Program-made: the position numbers and the translations under genes
The notes under the pieces: model-generated
The model's database searches: none
What the model was told of the DNA's origin: nothing
The model's input: only the letters and a program-made list of their open reading frames with translations
In this document: piece after piece, positions 50,559-59,963 of the stretch
Numbering within the stretch: the stretch's first letter is position 1
Layout of the letters: each line of letters opens with the position of its first letter
Assembly: GCF_024497955.1 (NCBI RefSeq)
Contig: NZ_JANHKP010000016.1
Coordinates: forward strand, 117,671-181,670
Length of the DNA stretch: 64,000 bases
Reading direction: 5' to 3'
DNA from: Streptomyces sp. C10-9-1
Lineage (GTDB): Bacteria > Actinomycetota > Actinomycetes > Streptomycetales > Streptomycetaceae

Positions 50559-52034
50559 TCACGCCGGGGCGGCCAGGAGCGGGCGGGCCCGCTCCCGCAG
50601 CTCCATCACCCGCGGCTCGTCGCCGTAGGGCTCCAGGCGGTGCAGCAGGTCGCGCACGTACTCGGTGGTGCGCGCGGAGGAGATCCGGCCCGCCACCTCG
50701 ACCGCACGGGTGCCAGCCGCGCAGGCGGCGTCCAGGTTGCCGGACTCCAGCTCGGCGACCGCGCTGACGATCAACCGGAGCCCGTGGGAGCGCACGTACT
50801 CCTCGGTGGGGCGGGACAGGGCCTGCTCGGTGAAGCGGCGCACCTGCCGGGGGGCCTTGAGGTCGCGGTAGCACTCGGCGGCGTCGGCGGCGAAGCGGTC
50901 GTAGGAGTAGAAGCCGAGCCAGGAGGGGTCGCAGTCGCCCTCCCGGGAGCGCTCCAGCCAGCCCTCGGCGGCCTTGAGCGCCTGGCCCGCGGCGGCGGCG
51001 TCGCCGGCCTTGGCGTGCGCGCGCGCCTCGATCAGCCGGAAGAAGCTCATGGTGCGCGCGGTCGCCAGGCCGCGGTTGCGCTCCAGTGCGGCCTGCGCCA
51101 GGTCGACCCCCTCGTCCGCGAAGCCGCGGTAGGTGGCCTGAAGCGACATGGAGGCGAGGACGTAGCCGCCCAGCGGCACGTCCGCGGCGGCCCGGGCCAG
51201 CCTCAGGGCCTGGATGTAGTAGCGCTGGGCCGCCTCCTGCTGGCCGGTGTCGAAGGCCATCCAGCCGGCCAGGCGGGTCAGCTCGGCGGTGGCGCCGAAC
51301 AGCGCGCGGCCCACCTCGTCGGAGTACGAGCCGAGCAGCAGCGGTGCGGCGTCGACGCGGAGGCACTCGGGGACCATCGACGAACGCCAGTCGCCGCCGC
51401 CGTACTTGGAGTCCCAGCGGCGGGCGTCCTCGGCCGCCTCGCGGAGCTTGGCCACATCGCTGTGGCCGACCCGCACGGCGGCGTCCGCGCCGTCGGCCGG
51501 CTCCGCCGCGGGCCCGGCGGTGCGCGGGGCGGAGCCCACCCGCAGGGGGGCGCCGACGAGCCGCTCGACCGACGGGTCCGCGGGGGTTATCAGCCAGCGG
51601 GACGCGGGGGTGGCGTAGGCGCTCACGGCGAAGGAACCGGCCAGGGACTGCCAGATGCCTCCCCCGCCCGCGCGGCGTCCGGCGAGATCGAGCCGGTACA
51701 GCTCGGTGGCTGATTTCACCGCCTCGCCGATGTCCCGGGGGAAGGCGAGCCCGACCTCGGGCGCCGGGTCGGCGTCCGCCAGGCCGATCTCGTGGAGCGG
51801 GACCGGGCGGCCCAGCTTGGCGCCGATCGCCGCGGCGATCAGGTGCGGTGCGGCTCCCTGGGGCACCATCCCCTTGGAGACCCAGCGGGCCACCGAGGTC
51901 TTGTCGTAGCGGAGGGTCAGTCCGCGCTGGGCCCCGAGGTCGTTGACCCGGCGGGCGAGCCCCGCGTTGCTGATTCCCGCGAGGGCGAGGACGGCGCCGA
52001 GCTTGTCGTTCGGCTCGCGTTGCTCCCTGGACAT
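50559..52034 (-). CDS. NsdA-like sporulation-associated TPR regulator
   Basis: The 491-residue soluble protein has an N-terminal helix-turn-helix (residues about 10-60, KLGAVLALAGISNAGLARRVNDLG...YDKTSVARWVSKG) and a helical C-terminal half with TPR-like repeats (AQRYYIQALRLARAAADVP, LAQAALERNRGLATARTMSF). It resembles the Streptomyces NsdA family and the sporulation-associated ORF1590 product of S. griseus, from memory. These act as developmental and antibiotic regulators. ATG 52034 has GAGGGGT nine bases upstream. The frame is open much further upstream without support. It is divergent from the AsnB-like gene across 670 bp. Confidence 0.85.
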   Translation of the reverse strand: MSREQREPNDKLGAVLALAGISNAGLARRVNDLGAQRGLTLRYDKTSVARWVSKGMVPQGAAPHLIAAAIGAKLGRPVPLHEIGLADADPAPEVGLAFPRDIGEAVKSATELYRLDLAGRRAGGGGIWQSLAGSFAVSAYATPASRWLITPADPSVERLVGAPLRVGSAPRTAGPAAEPADGADAAVRVGHSDVAKLREAAEDARRWDSKYGGGDWRSSMVPECLRVDAAPLLLGSYSDEVGRALFGATAELTRLAGWMAFDTGQQEAAQRYYIQALRLARAAADVPLGGYVLASMSLQATYRGFADEGVDLAQAALERNRGLATARTMSFFRLIEARAHAKAGDAAAAGQALKAAEGWLERSREGDCDPSWLGFYSYDRFAADAAECYRDLKAPRQVRRFTEQALSRPTEEYVRSHGLRLIVSAVAELESGNLDAACAAGTRAVEVAGRISSARTTEYVRDLLHRLEPYGDEPRVMELRERARPLLAAPA

Positions 52035-52704
52035 GCGCCACCCCTCGACACGCAGACGGCTGCCGCGACGCCCCGGCGCACGGCATTCGTGCTGTGTCCC
52101 CGTGCTTCGCGGCCCGCCCGTCCCGGACCGGTCCCGGCTGCAAAAGCGCCTGGCCGAACCGCCCGGAATATGCGCGCCCGTGGAGGACAGCAGTAAACCC
52201 AGCGTAGTTCGCCGCATCCCTACCGTTAAGAGGCGGTGTGCCGTATGGCGGGAATGTGGCGCGGGCCGGGCGCCCCCGCCCGCGCGCCGTGCTCCCGCCG
52301 TGTGGCCGTGCGCCCGTCCGTGCGCTCTGGCCCGGGGGCGGCCGGGGCGGTTCGCTGGGTGCTGCGTGGGTCGGCCCACGGTGCGTCAGCACCGGTGGGC
52401 TGGGGGACACCGCCGCCTCATCCCCGCGGGCGGCGGACCGGTCCGGGAGGCGAACCGCGCCTCCCGGAACGGTTGCCGAACCTAATCCTCGTTCCAGAGA
52501 ATGGCCGGAAGTCGATGGTGAGGGAGCGGGCTCCAGCCGCTCCTCCCGCGAGTGGAACTACGTTTTCACGCCATCCGTACAGCGTTAAATCGCCACGCTG
52601 CGGCAGGCGTTCACTTCCCGCGCACGCGACCGGAGCCGGGGTCCCGGCGCCTCCTTCGTGGCAGCATGTTCCCGAGCGGCTTCGGGAACACGGTGGAGGC
52701 GGGG
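52035..52704. other. 670-bp divergent region between the NsdA-like and AsnB-like genes
   Basis: No convincing gene. Frames of both neighbours remain open into it but lack ribosome binding sites. Two patches are less GC-rich (52195-52235 and 52555-52600) and probably hold the promoters; TAGGGA on the minus strand (52217-52222) is -10-like. The next gene's GGAGG is at 52696-52700. Confidence 0.5.
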
Positions 52705-54879
52705 ATGCGCTGGCTGGTGGGATGGAGCAGTGGCGGCCCGGGTCCCGCGCCGGCCGACGCCCCGACCGGCGCCCCGGCCGGCCTGCCGGACGGCACCGAG
52801 GGCGGCTCCGTCCACCCGGTCGGCTCCCACCCCCTGTGGGGCGGACCCGATCCGCTGTGGGCGGTGGGCGACTGGCGCCCCGACGAGGTGCGCGTCGTCA
52901 CGGTCGCACCACCGGCCCGCGCCGTTCCCGGCGGTGGCGCGAACCCTCCCCCGGCCGTCCGCCTCGCGGTCCTCGGCTGCTGCGCCGCCGACGACGAGGA
53001 ACTCCGGGTGGGCCTGCTCGCCGCACGCGGCGGCGCCCTGCGCCATCTGACCGCCTGGCCCGGCAGCTACACCGCCGTCGTCCAGTCCGGCCGGCGCACC
53101 ACCGTCGTCGGCGACCTCGCGGGCGCCCGGCCCGTCTTCCACACCCCGTGGGCCGGCGGCACCGCCTACGCCACCGCCGCCCTGCCGCTCGCCGACCTGG
53201 TCGAGGCCCAGCTCGACATCGGCTACCTGGCGGCACTGCTGGCCTGCCCCGAGACCCCCGAAGCGCTGGGCGACGCCACGCCGTACTCCGGAGTGAGGCG
53301 CATCCCGCCCGGGCACGCGCTGATCCTCCGCGAGGGCTCCCGGGAGGTCGCCGGGTACGAAGCGGTCGCCTCGCTCGCCGTCGCCGGGCCCCGGATCGAC
53401 CCGGACCAGGCCGTCGGCGGGGTCCGCGACGCCCTGGTGGAGGCCGTGCGGGCGCGCCTGACCGCGCCGCGCCACGCCCCCGAGACCCTGCCCCCCGACC
53501 CCGGGCCGGTCCCCGGCATGGGACCGGCGGAGCGCAGGGCCGCCCGGGGCGCGCCCGCACCCGGCATCGGGGCCGACCTCTCGGGCGGCAGCGCCTCCAG
53601 CACGCTCGCCCTCCTCGCCGCCGGGTTGCCCGGGGTGCCCGGCACCGTGCTCGGGCACGGCACCGGCGCGGGTGAGCGGCTGCTCGCCGTCACCTTCAAC
53701 GACCTGGCCACCGCCGGGCGGGACTCCCGCGAGCCGGAACTGGAGCGCGCCCGCCTCCTCGCCGCCAACCCCCGGCTGCACCATGTGGTCGTCGCCGCCG
53801 GGGAGGAGGCCCTGCCCTATGCCGGGCTGGAGGGCGGGCCGCTCACCGACGAGCCCGCGCCGTCTCTGGTGACCGCGGAACGCCACCGCTGCCGGCTTGT
53901 CGCCGGGAGCGCCGACCATCTGACCGGGGCGGGCGCCAGAGCGGTGCTCGACGCCCACCCCGCGCGCCTCGCGGACCTGCTGATGGACCGCAGCCGGCGC
54001 CACCTGATGCGGCCGGTGGCGGCACTGGCCCGCGCCGACGGTGCCTCGCCGCAGTCGCTGCTGGTGCCGTTCACGGTCTACCGGGCGGCCCGCCGCCTCG
54101 CCCGTACGCCCTACCGGGCGGGGCTGGAGGACGCCGCCGGACGGCTGCTCACCGCCAACCGGCCGGGGGCCGTGGGGCTGAACGGTGCCGTCGGCGCCTC
54201 GCTCGCCGCGCTGGCGTGGGCCCGGCCCGGCCCGGCGGCACGCTGGCTGACGGGAGAGGCCCTCGCTGAAGTATCGGTTCGCCTGACCGGCGCGGCGACC
54301 CGCCCGGCCACCGTGCTGCGCCCCGGCGAGGCCCGTGCCCGTGCGGCCCTCACCCGGTACGCGGCCGACCACCGGATCCTGGAGCAGGCCGCCGAGATCC
54401 GCAGCCAGCGCCTCCACGCGCCCTTCCTCGACAACCAGGTGGTGCGTGCCAGCCGGGCGCTGCCGGAGACGCTGCGGGTCCGTCCCGGAGCCCGCGCCGA
54501 GGTGCTGCGCGCCGTCCTGACGGGGGCCGGTGTCCGCGACCTGCCGACCGGGTGGGGGACCACCGCCCACGCCGGGCAGACCGCGACGGCGACGGCGCGC
54601 ACCGGGCTGCGCACCGCGCTCCCGCAGCTGATGGCGCTCTTCGACGCGCCCCTCCTCGCCGATGCCGGACTGGTGGAGGCCCGTGTGGTGCGCCGGGCGC
54701 TGCGGGCCGCCTCCGAAGGGGAGCCGGTTGCGCTGGACGGGCTGGCCGAGTTGGTCTCCACGGAGCTGTGGCTGCGCAAGCTGCTGGCCCGCCGGGGCAG
54801 TTGCTGGACCGGGACGGAGGCGCCCCGCCGCCGTGCGGTGGCCGGCGGGGTGCCCAGGCGCCCCACCCTCCAGCCCTGA
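52705..54879 (+). CDS. Asparagine-synthase-like protein with degenerate ATP-pyrophosphatase loop
   Basis: The 724-residue product resembles the AsnB C-terminal domain. The glutaminase-like first part (to about residue 200) lacks an N-terminal Cys, and the synthetase-like part has ADLSGGSASSTLALLAAG where active enzymes have SGGxDS, so the key Asp of the PP-loop is Ala. Later blocks such as LDNQVVRASRALPETLRVR and VSTELWLRKLL still fit the family (PF00733). The ligase chemistry may be lost or altered, so a regulatory or binding role is possible. ATG 52705 has GGAGG five bases upstream. Homologues beside the sporulation regulator are conserved in Streptomyces by memory. It ends at a perfect palindrome. 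Confidence 0.82.
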   Translation: MRWLVGWSSGGPGPAPADAPTGAPAGLPDGTEGGSVHPVGSHPLWGGPDPLWAVGDWRPDEVRVVTVAPPARAVPGGGANPPPAVRLAVLGCCAADDEELRVGLLAARGGALRHLTAWPGSYTAVVQSGRRTTVVGDLAGARPVFHTPWAGGTAYATAALPLADLVEAQLDIGYLAALLACPETPEALGDATPYSGVRRIPPGHALILREGSREVAGYEAVASLAVAGPRIDPDQAVGGVRDALVEAVRARLTAPRHAPETLPPDPGPVPGMGPAERRAARGAPAPGIGADLSGGSASSTLALLAAGLPGVPGTVLGHGTGAGERLLAVTFNDLATAGRDSREPELERARLLAANPRLHHVVVAAGEEALPYAGLEGGPLTDEPAPSLVTAERHRCRLVAGSADHLTGAGARAVLDAHPARLADLLMDRSRRHLMRPVAALARADGASPQSLLVPFTVYRAARRLARTPYRAGLEDAAGRLLTANRPGAVGLNGAVGASLAALAWARPGPAARWLTGEALAEVSVRLTGAATRPATVLRPGEARARAALTRYAADHRILEQAAEIRSQRLHAPFLDNQVVRASRALPETLRVRPGARAEVLRAVLTGAGVRDLPTGWGTTAHAGQTATATARTGLRTALPQLMALFDAPLLADAGLVEARVVRRALRAASEGEPVALDGLAELVSTELWLRKLLARRGSCWTGTEAPRRRAVAGGVPRRPTLQP

Positions 54880-54886
54880 CCCGGCC

Positions 54887-54914
54887 CCGATCACCCGCGG
54901 CCGCGGGTGATCGG
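54887..54914. terminator. 28-bp perfect palindrome between convergent genes
   Basis: Positions 54887-54914 form a perfect palindrome, centre between 54900 and 54901, nine bases after the AsnB-like stop. It likely terminates both this gene and the converging sigma-factor gene. Confidence 0.6.
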
Positions 54915-55108
54915 CGGCTCGGCCGCGCCGGTGCCCCCGCCCGCGGGCCCGGGGCGGAGGGGCTCCGGGGGCGCCCCGCCCGGTGTGCGGGCCCGCCCGC
55001 CGGGGCCCGGTCGGCGGCGCACCGCTCCCGGTCGCCGGAGAGCGGAGCGCGCACCGGCCGGGGACGTCGCGTCGCGACCGGCGCCGTGCGCGGCCGCGCA
55101 CGCCGCGG

Positions 55109-57073
55109 TCAGTCCGCCCGGTCGCAGGTGATCCGCGGCTCGGCCCAGTCGGCCAGCGCCAGCGAGGCCCCGTGACCCACCGGCTCGACGACCAGGCGCA
55201 GCGTGCGGTAGCCCGTCAGCGACACGCGCACCCGCACCGCCTCGTCCCCGCGGGCCAGGGGCTGTGAGCGCCACACCCGGCTGCCGTCCCCGTACACCGC
55301 GAAGCGCACGGTCCGACTGCCCGGTGTCAGGTCGTCCACCCCCACCACCGCCTCGTACGCCACGCACGGGCGGTTCAGGTCGATCAGGACCGAGGAGCGG
55401 CCCCCGACCGTCACGCCCTGGCCGGACCCGCGGCCGCCGATCGACGTCGCGCCGCGCTGCCAGAGCCAGCTGCTTCCCGCGATCCGGACCTCCGGGCCGT
55501 TTCCGTCCCCGATCAGGGCGTAGGGAAGCCGGTTGACCTGGTAGACGGCCGGGGCGGGAGGCGTGGGAGAAGGCGTGGGGGACGGCGCAGGGGTGTCCGG
55601 AGCGGGCGCGGGGGGCGGCTCGGGCGCCGGCACGGAGCGCGACGGCGCGGGGGTGGGCTTCGGCGCGGGCGGCGGGGGCGATGTCCGGGCGGGGGCCGCC
55701 ACCGCGCGGGGAGCCGGCGCCGGAGGGGACGCGGGTGCCGCCGAACGGGACGGTGCCGCGGCGGCGGGCGGGGGCGCCTCCGGCCCGGCGGGCGCGGAGA
55801 CCGCGGGCTTCGCCTCGGGCGCCTCCACCGGGGCCGGTTCCCCGGAGAAGGCCCACACCAGACCGGCGGTGGCCGCGACGGCCGCGGCGGCGGCGATGCC
55901 CGCCTTCGCCGGAGCGCCGAGCCCCTCCGCGACGGCCCCGCCCGCCGCCGCGCCGGACGCCCCGCCTCCCGCCGCGGCCGCCGCGGCACCGGCTCCCGCG
56001 GCCCCCGCCACGCCGCCCGCGGCCACCCCGGCGGCCTTGAGCGAGTAGCCGGCGGCGAACCAGCCGATGACGGCGATCGGCAGCAGCGCCGGGATCCCGG
56101 CGTTGACATGCGCCAGCTCACCCGCCGCGAGCCGGCACGGGGCGCACTCGTCGAGGTGCTTGCGCAGCCCGCGCTCCGCCCTCATCCGCAGACCGCCCCG
56201 GGCGAAGGCCCCCAGCCGGTCCGCGTACCGCGCGCAGTCGCCCCCCGCGGTCAGCGACGTGCTCACATGGGCCTGGAGATAGGCCTGCTTCAGCCCCTCG
56301 CGGGCGCGACTGGCCAGTACCGCGGTCGCGTTCGGGGTCAGCCCGAACAGCGGGGCGACCTCGCTGGGGGACTCCTCCTCCACGGTGGTGTGCCACAGCA
56401 CCGCCTGCCAGCGCTCCGGCAGGGACCGGAACGCCTGGAGCGCAAGCGAACGCTCCGCCTCGTGCATCGCCCGCACATCGGCACCGGCGTCGAGGGTGTC
56501 GCCGTGGGCCCGGTCGCCCCCGCGGGCTGCCTCCGCCGCGAACACGGCGAAGTCCTCGACCAGTTGCTCGCGCTTCGCCGACTTCGTCCAGGTCGCGGCG
56601 ACCCGCCGGACCGTGGTCAGCAGATAGGCGCGCACGGCGTGCTCGGGCCCGGCACCGCCCCGCACCGCCTGGAGGGTCCGCGCGAAGACCTCGGCCGTGA
56701 GGTCGTCCGCGGTGTCCGCGTCCCGGCAGCAGGAACGCGCGTACCGGCGCACCGCCTCCGCGTGGCGGCGGAACAGCTCCTCGTAGGCGCTGTCGTCGCC
56801 CTCCCGCATCAGCCGCAGCAGATCGCCGTCGGACGGCGCGGCCTCCCGCGGCGGCGGCAGCACCGAGCCCGAACTGCCCCTCTCCCGCTGCTGCGGCACC
56901 GCCACCGGGCCCTCGCCCGCAGGCCGGTGCCGCCCGCCGTCTCCGGTGCCGGACGGCGCAGACGCCGGCATCCCCGCAGGCCCGCCCTGGCCGGGGACCT
57001 TCCCCGAGGGCGCTCCGGTGGAGGCCGACGCCCCCGACCCGTCGAGTGACTCGTCCCGACCGTCACCGCTCAT
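55109..57073 (-). CDS. ECF sigma factor fused to zinc-finger, membrane and NPCBM sugar-binding domains (ECF52-like)
   Basis: This 654-residue protein carries sigma region 2 (about residues 95-165, SAYEELFRRHAEAVRRYARS...TADDLTAEVFAR) and region 4 (about 220-275, SLPERWQAVLWHTTVEEESPSEVAPLFGL). A zf-HC2-like H-x3-C-x2-C segment (HLDECAPCRLAAGE), hydrophobic helices (about 325-345 and 385-402), a long Pro/Ala linker and a C-terminal NPCBM domain (about 500-654) follow. The layout predicts a cytosolic sigma factor tethered to the membrane with an outside sugar-binding sensor, matching the ECF52 type (SCO4117), from memory. ATG 57073 follows GGGGG; a GTG 21 bases upstream is possible. Confidence 0.88.
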   Translation of the reverse strand: MSGDGRDESLDGSGASASTGAPSGKVPGQGGPAGMPASAPSGTGDGGRHRPAGEGPVAVPQQRERGSSGSVLPPPREAAPSDGDLLRLMREGDDSAYEELFRRHAEAVRRYARSCCRDADTADDLTAEVFARTLQAVRGGAGPEHAVRAYLLTTVRRVAATWTKSAKREQLVEDFAVFAAEAARGGDRAHGDTLDAGADVRAMHEAERSLALQAFRSLPERWQAVLWHTTVEEESPSEVAPLFGLTPNATAVLASRAREGLKQAYLQAHVSTSLTAGGDCARYADRLGAFARGGLRMRAERGLRKHLDECAPCRLAAGELAHVNAGIPALLPIAVIGWFAAGYSLKAAGVAAGGVAGAAGAGAAAAAAGGGASGAAAGGAVAEGLGAPAKAGIAAAAAVAATAGLVWAFSGEPAPVEAPEAKPAVSAPAGPEAPPPAAAAPSRSAAPASPPAPAPRAVAAPARTSPPPPAPKPTPAPSRSVPAPEPPPAPAPDTPAPSPTPSPTPPAPAVYQVNRLPYALIGDGNGPEVRIAGSSWLWQRGATSIGGRGSGQGVTVGGRSSVLIDLNRPCVAYEAVVGVDDLTPGSRTVRFAVYGDGSRVWRSQPLARGDEAVRVRVSLTGYRTLRLVVEPVGHGASLALADWAEPRITCDRAD

Positions 57074-57239
57074 CGCGGAAGCCCCCGTTAGCACTTCAGA
57101 CCCGGATTACCGGGCAAGAGTGCCACAGCGCGCCGCCCCGCCGGACCCTGCTGCCCGGCAACCACCCGTCCGGGGAGGCGCCCACGGCGGGCGGTGGATC
57201 ACGGGTGCCGCACGGACCCGCCGTGCCGCACGGTGCCCC

Positions 57240-58040
57240 TCAGACCGCGCGCGGCCGCAATCCCTCCAGCAGGATGTCCAGCAGCCGGGAGGACGCGGCC
57301 TCCTGCTGCGCGGCATCCGGCAGGGACGGCGCCGCGGTGGCTATCACCAGCAGGACGTCGGCCACCGTCACGTCCTCGCGCAGCTCGCCCGCCGCCCGGG
57401 CGCGGGCCACGAGCCGGCCCACCACGTCGAGCAGTTCGGCGGCCCCGGTGTCCTCCAGCTCCTCGTCGGGCACGGACCGGGGCCCGACGACCCGCAGCCC
57501 CGTCGGCTCACCGGCCCGCTGCTGCGGGACCCTCGGCTCCTCCCGGACATCGCCGGAGTGCTCCTCGGACACGCCCTCGGCTCCGGCGTTCTCGCCGTCC
57601 ACCCCCACCCGCAGCACCTGCGGGGGAAGCAGCCGCCCGGCGCCCGAGGCCACCGAGGTCCGCAGGAACCGGGACAGCGCCGACCAGGGCTCCTCCTCCT
57701 GCCCGAGCGCGGTGCGCGCCTGCTCCGTCAGCCGGGCGGTCTCCTCGGCCGCTATGCGGCGCACCAGCACGTCCTTGCTCGGGAAGCGGCGGTACACCGT
57801 GCCGACGCCCACCCGGGCGCGCCGCGCCACGTCCTCCATCGGGGCGCCGTACCCCAGCTCGCCGAACACCTCGCGTGCGGCGCGCAGCACGTGCTCCAGA
57901 TTGCGCTGGGCGTCGACGCGCAGCGGAGCCGGGCGCCCCGCCGGGTGCGGCGCTACCGCCCCGCCCCCGCTCTCCGCGGTGGAAGCCGGTGCCGCCACCG
58001 GTGCGACGGCGGTCTGCCAATGAGAATCCTGAATGTGCAT
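57240..58040 (-). CDS. atrA: AtrA-type TetR-family global regulator
   Basis: The 266-residue product has the TetR DNA-binding domain at about residues 45-100 (RNLEHVLRAAREVFGELGYGAPMEDVARRARVG with VGTVYRRFPSKDVLVRRI) and a variable effector domain that includes an acidic insert. It matches AtrA of S. coelicolor, an activator of actII-ORF4 and of other development genes; the N-terminus MHIQDSH and neighbours (ndh, SpoIIE phosphatase) agree. ATG 58040 follows GGGGGA; an ATG at 58058 with GGGGAG is nearly as good. Palindromes at 58128-58139 and 58205-58214 in the divergent promoter could be its own operators. It is encoded 166 bases downstream of the ECF52-like gene's start, on the same strand. 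Confidence 0.9.
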   Translation of the reverse strand: MHIQDSHWQTAVAPVAAPASTAESGGGAVAPHPAGRPAPLRVDAQRNLEHVLRAAREVFGELGYGAPMEDVARRARVGVGTVYRRFPSKDVLVRRIAAEETARLTEQARTALGQEEEPWSALSRFLRTSVASGAGRLLPPQVLRVGVDGENAGAEGVSEEHSGDVREEPRVPQQRAGEPTGLRVVGPRSVPDEELEDTGAAELLDVVGRLVARARAAGELREDVTVADVLLVIATAAPSLPDAAQQEAASSRLLDILLEGLRPRAV

Positions 58041-58367
58041 ATATGTTCCCCCGGTCATGTCGTCTCCCCCCGGAGACATCCCCGCCCTCGGTCTGTCGGG
58101 CATGCCGTGGCCCGGCACCCCGACCGGCTATGAACATAGTTGAGCCGGGGTCAATTCAGAAGGGGGCACTTCGCACGGAGCGCCCCCCGATCGGAGCAAG
58201 GACCGGAACATTCCCTATTCCACCCCTCCTCCCCACCACCTCCGCAACCGCTGACCTGCACACCTTCCGATATGACCGGACCCGTCCCGCGGCGGCTCCG
58301 ATGGCGCCCTGCGGTCACACAATCCGTCGGGCCTGTGGACAAACGGCAGAGCCCGTTGCCTCATGGG
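58041..58367. promoter_or_regulatory. Divergent atrA/ndh control region
   Basis: This 327-bp region has no gene. It contains CTATGAACATAG (58128-58139, perfect 5-bp arms around AA) and GGAACATTCC (58205-58214, a 10-bp palindrome). The bases near 58030-58060 also contain AACATATATG-like AT-rich sequence on the minus strand. These are candidate TetR operators. Confidence 0.45.
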
Positions 58368-59810
58368 ATGGTGAAGGCTGCGAACACCCGGGGCACGACC
58401 TCCGGCACCCCGCCCCGCACACGCGTCCTCGTCGTCGGCGGCGGGTACGTCGGGATGTACACCGCGCTGCGCCTCCAGCGGACGCTCAGGCCCGAGCTCG
58501 CCCGCGACGACGTCGAGATCGTGGTGGCCGCCACCGACCCCTACATGACCTACCAGCCCTTCCTGCCGGAGGCCGCGGCCGGCTCCCTCTCCCCCCGCCA
58601 TGTGGTGGTGCCCCTGCGCCGGGTCCTCGACCGGTGCCGGGTCGTCATCGGCGAGGTGCGGTCCGTCGACCACGCCAAGCGGACGGCGATGCTCACCACC
58701 CTCGCCACGGACGAGGAGGGCACCGGAGCCGTCGCGCTGGCCTACGACGAGCTCGTCATCGCCCCCGGATCCGTCTCCCGCACCCTGCCCGTGCCGGGCC
58801 TCGCCGACCACGGCATCGGGTTCAAGACGGTCGAGGAGGCCATCGGCCTGCGCAACCACGTCATCGAGCAGATGGACATCGCCTCCTCCACCCGCGACCC
58901 CGCGATCCGCGACGCGGCCCTCACCTTCGTCTTCGTCGGCGGCGGCTACGCGGGAGTCGAGGCGCTCGCCGAACTGGAGGACATGGCCCGCTACACCGCG
59001 CGCTACTACCGCACCATCCGGCCCGAGGACCTGAAGTGGATCCTGGTGGAGGCCTCCGACCGCATCCTGCCCGAGGTGGGCGAGGCCCTGGGCCGCTACG
59101 CCGTCCGGGAACTGCGCGCACGCAACATCGACGTACGGCTGGGCACCCGCCTGGAGTCCTGCGAGGGCCGCGTCGCCCGGCTCAGCGACGGCTCCCGCTT
59201 CCCCACCCGGACCCTGGTGTGGACGGCCGGCGTCAGGCCCGCCCCGGTGCTCGCCGCGACCGACCTGCCCCTCGACGCACGCGGCCGCCTGGTGTGCACC
59301 GCACGCCTGACGGTCGACGGCGCGGAGCACGCCTGGGCGGCCGGCGACGCGGCGGCGGTCCCGGACCTCACCGCGTCCGGCCCCGGCGCGTACTGCGCCC
59401 CCAACGCCCAGCACGCCGTCCGCCAGGCCGCCGTGCTCGCCGGGAACCTCGCGGCCTCGCTGCGCGGCGAACCGCTCCGGGAGTACGCGCACCGGAACGC
59501 CGGATCGGTCGCCTCGCTCGGCCTGCACAAGGGCGTGGCCCATGTCTACGGGCGGAAGCTGAAGGGCTATCCGGCCTGGCTGATGCACCGCGCGTACCAT
59601 CTGAGCCGCGTCCCCACGCTGAACCGCAAGGCGCGGGTGCTCGCCGAGTGGATCCTCTCCGGTCTGTTCAAGCGGGAGATCGTCTCGCTGGGCTCCCTGG
59701 AGCACCCGCGGGCCGAGTTCGAACGCGCCGCGGCACCGCCCCCGTCGCCCACCGACCCGCCCGGGGCCAGCCCCCCGGCGGACGGCGGAGGCGGAGCACC
59801 CGACCGCTGA
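58368..59810 (+). CDS. ndh: Type II NADH dehydrogenase (NDH-2)
   Basis: NDH-2 is a non-proton-pumping FAD enzyme that passes electrons from NADH to quinone on the inner face of the membrane. The 480-residue product has the N-terminal FAD motif RVLVVGGGYVGMYTAL, the NAD motif FVFVGGGYAGVEALAELE, and the family segments AWAAGDAAAVPDL and CAPNAQHAVRQA. Amphipathic C-terminal helices (HRAYHLSRVPTLNRKARVLAEW) presumably dock it to the membrane. ATG 58368 is used because it gives the known N-terminus (MVKAANTRG); the ribosome binding site is weak. It is divergent from atrA. Confidence 0.93.
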   Translation: MVKAANTRGTTSGTPPRTRVLVVGGGYVGMYTALRLQRTLRPELARDDVEIVVAATDPYMTYQPFLPEAAAGSLSPRHVVVPLRRVLDRCRVVIGEVRSVDHAKRTAMLTTLATDEEGTGAVALAYDELVIAPGSVSRTLPVPGLADHGIGFKTVEEAIGLRNHVIEQMDIASSTRDPAIRDAALTFVFVGGGYAGVEALAELEDMARYTARYYRTIRPEDLKWILVEASDRILPEVGEALGRYAVRELRARNIDVRLGTRLESCEGRVARLSDGSRFPTRTLVWTAGVRPAPVLAATDLPLDARGRLVCTARLTVDGAEHAWAAGDAAAVPDLTASGPGAYCAPNAQHAVRQAAVLAGNLAASLRGEPLREYAHRNAGSVASLGLHKGVAHVYGRKLKGYPAWLMHRAYHLSRVPTLNRKARVLAEWILSGLFKREIVSLGSLEHPRAEFERAAAPPPSPTDPPGASPPADGGGGAPDR

Positions 59811-59833
59811 CCGCCCCGTGCGGCGAGGCGGTC
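59809..59833 (+). terminator. Possible weak terminator after ndh
   Basis: GACCGCC (59809-59815) pairs with GGCGGTC (59827-59833) around an 11-nt loop, overlapping the ndh stop codon. A 7-bp stem is short for a terminator. Confidence 0.35.
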
Positions 59834-59963
59834 CCGCAACGCCGGGAGACCGGCGCAAAGACGACTGTCAGTCCGGTCCGCGACACTGGACGTGTGACCA
59901 TAGGTGGGCTCACACCTGCACAGAGTGACCCTTGGAATCCATCCCATTGAGGCTTGAAAGTCA

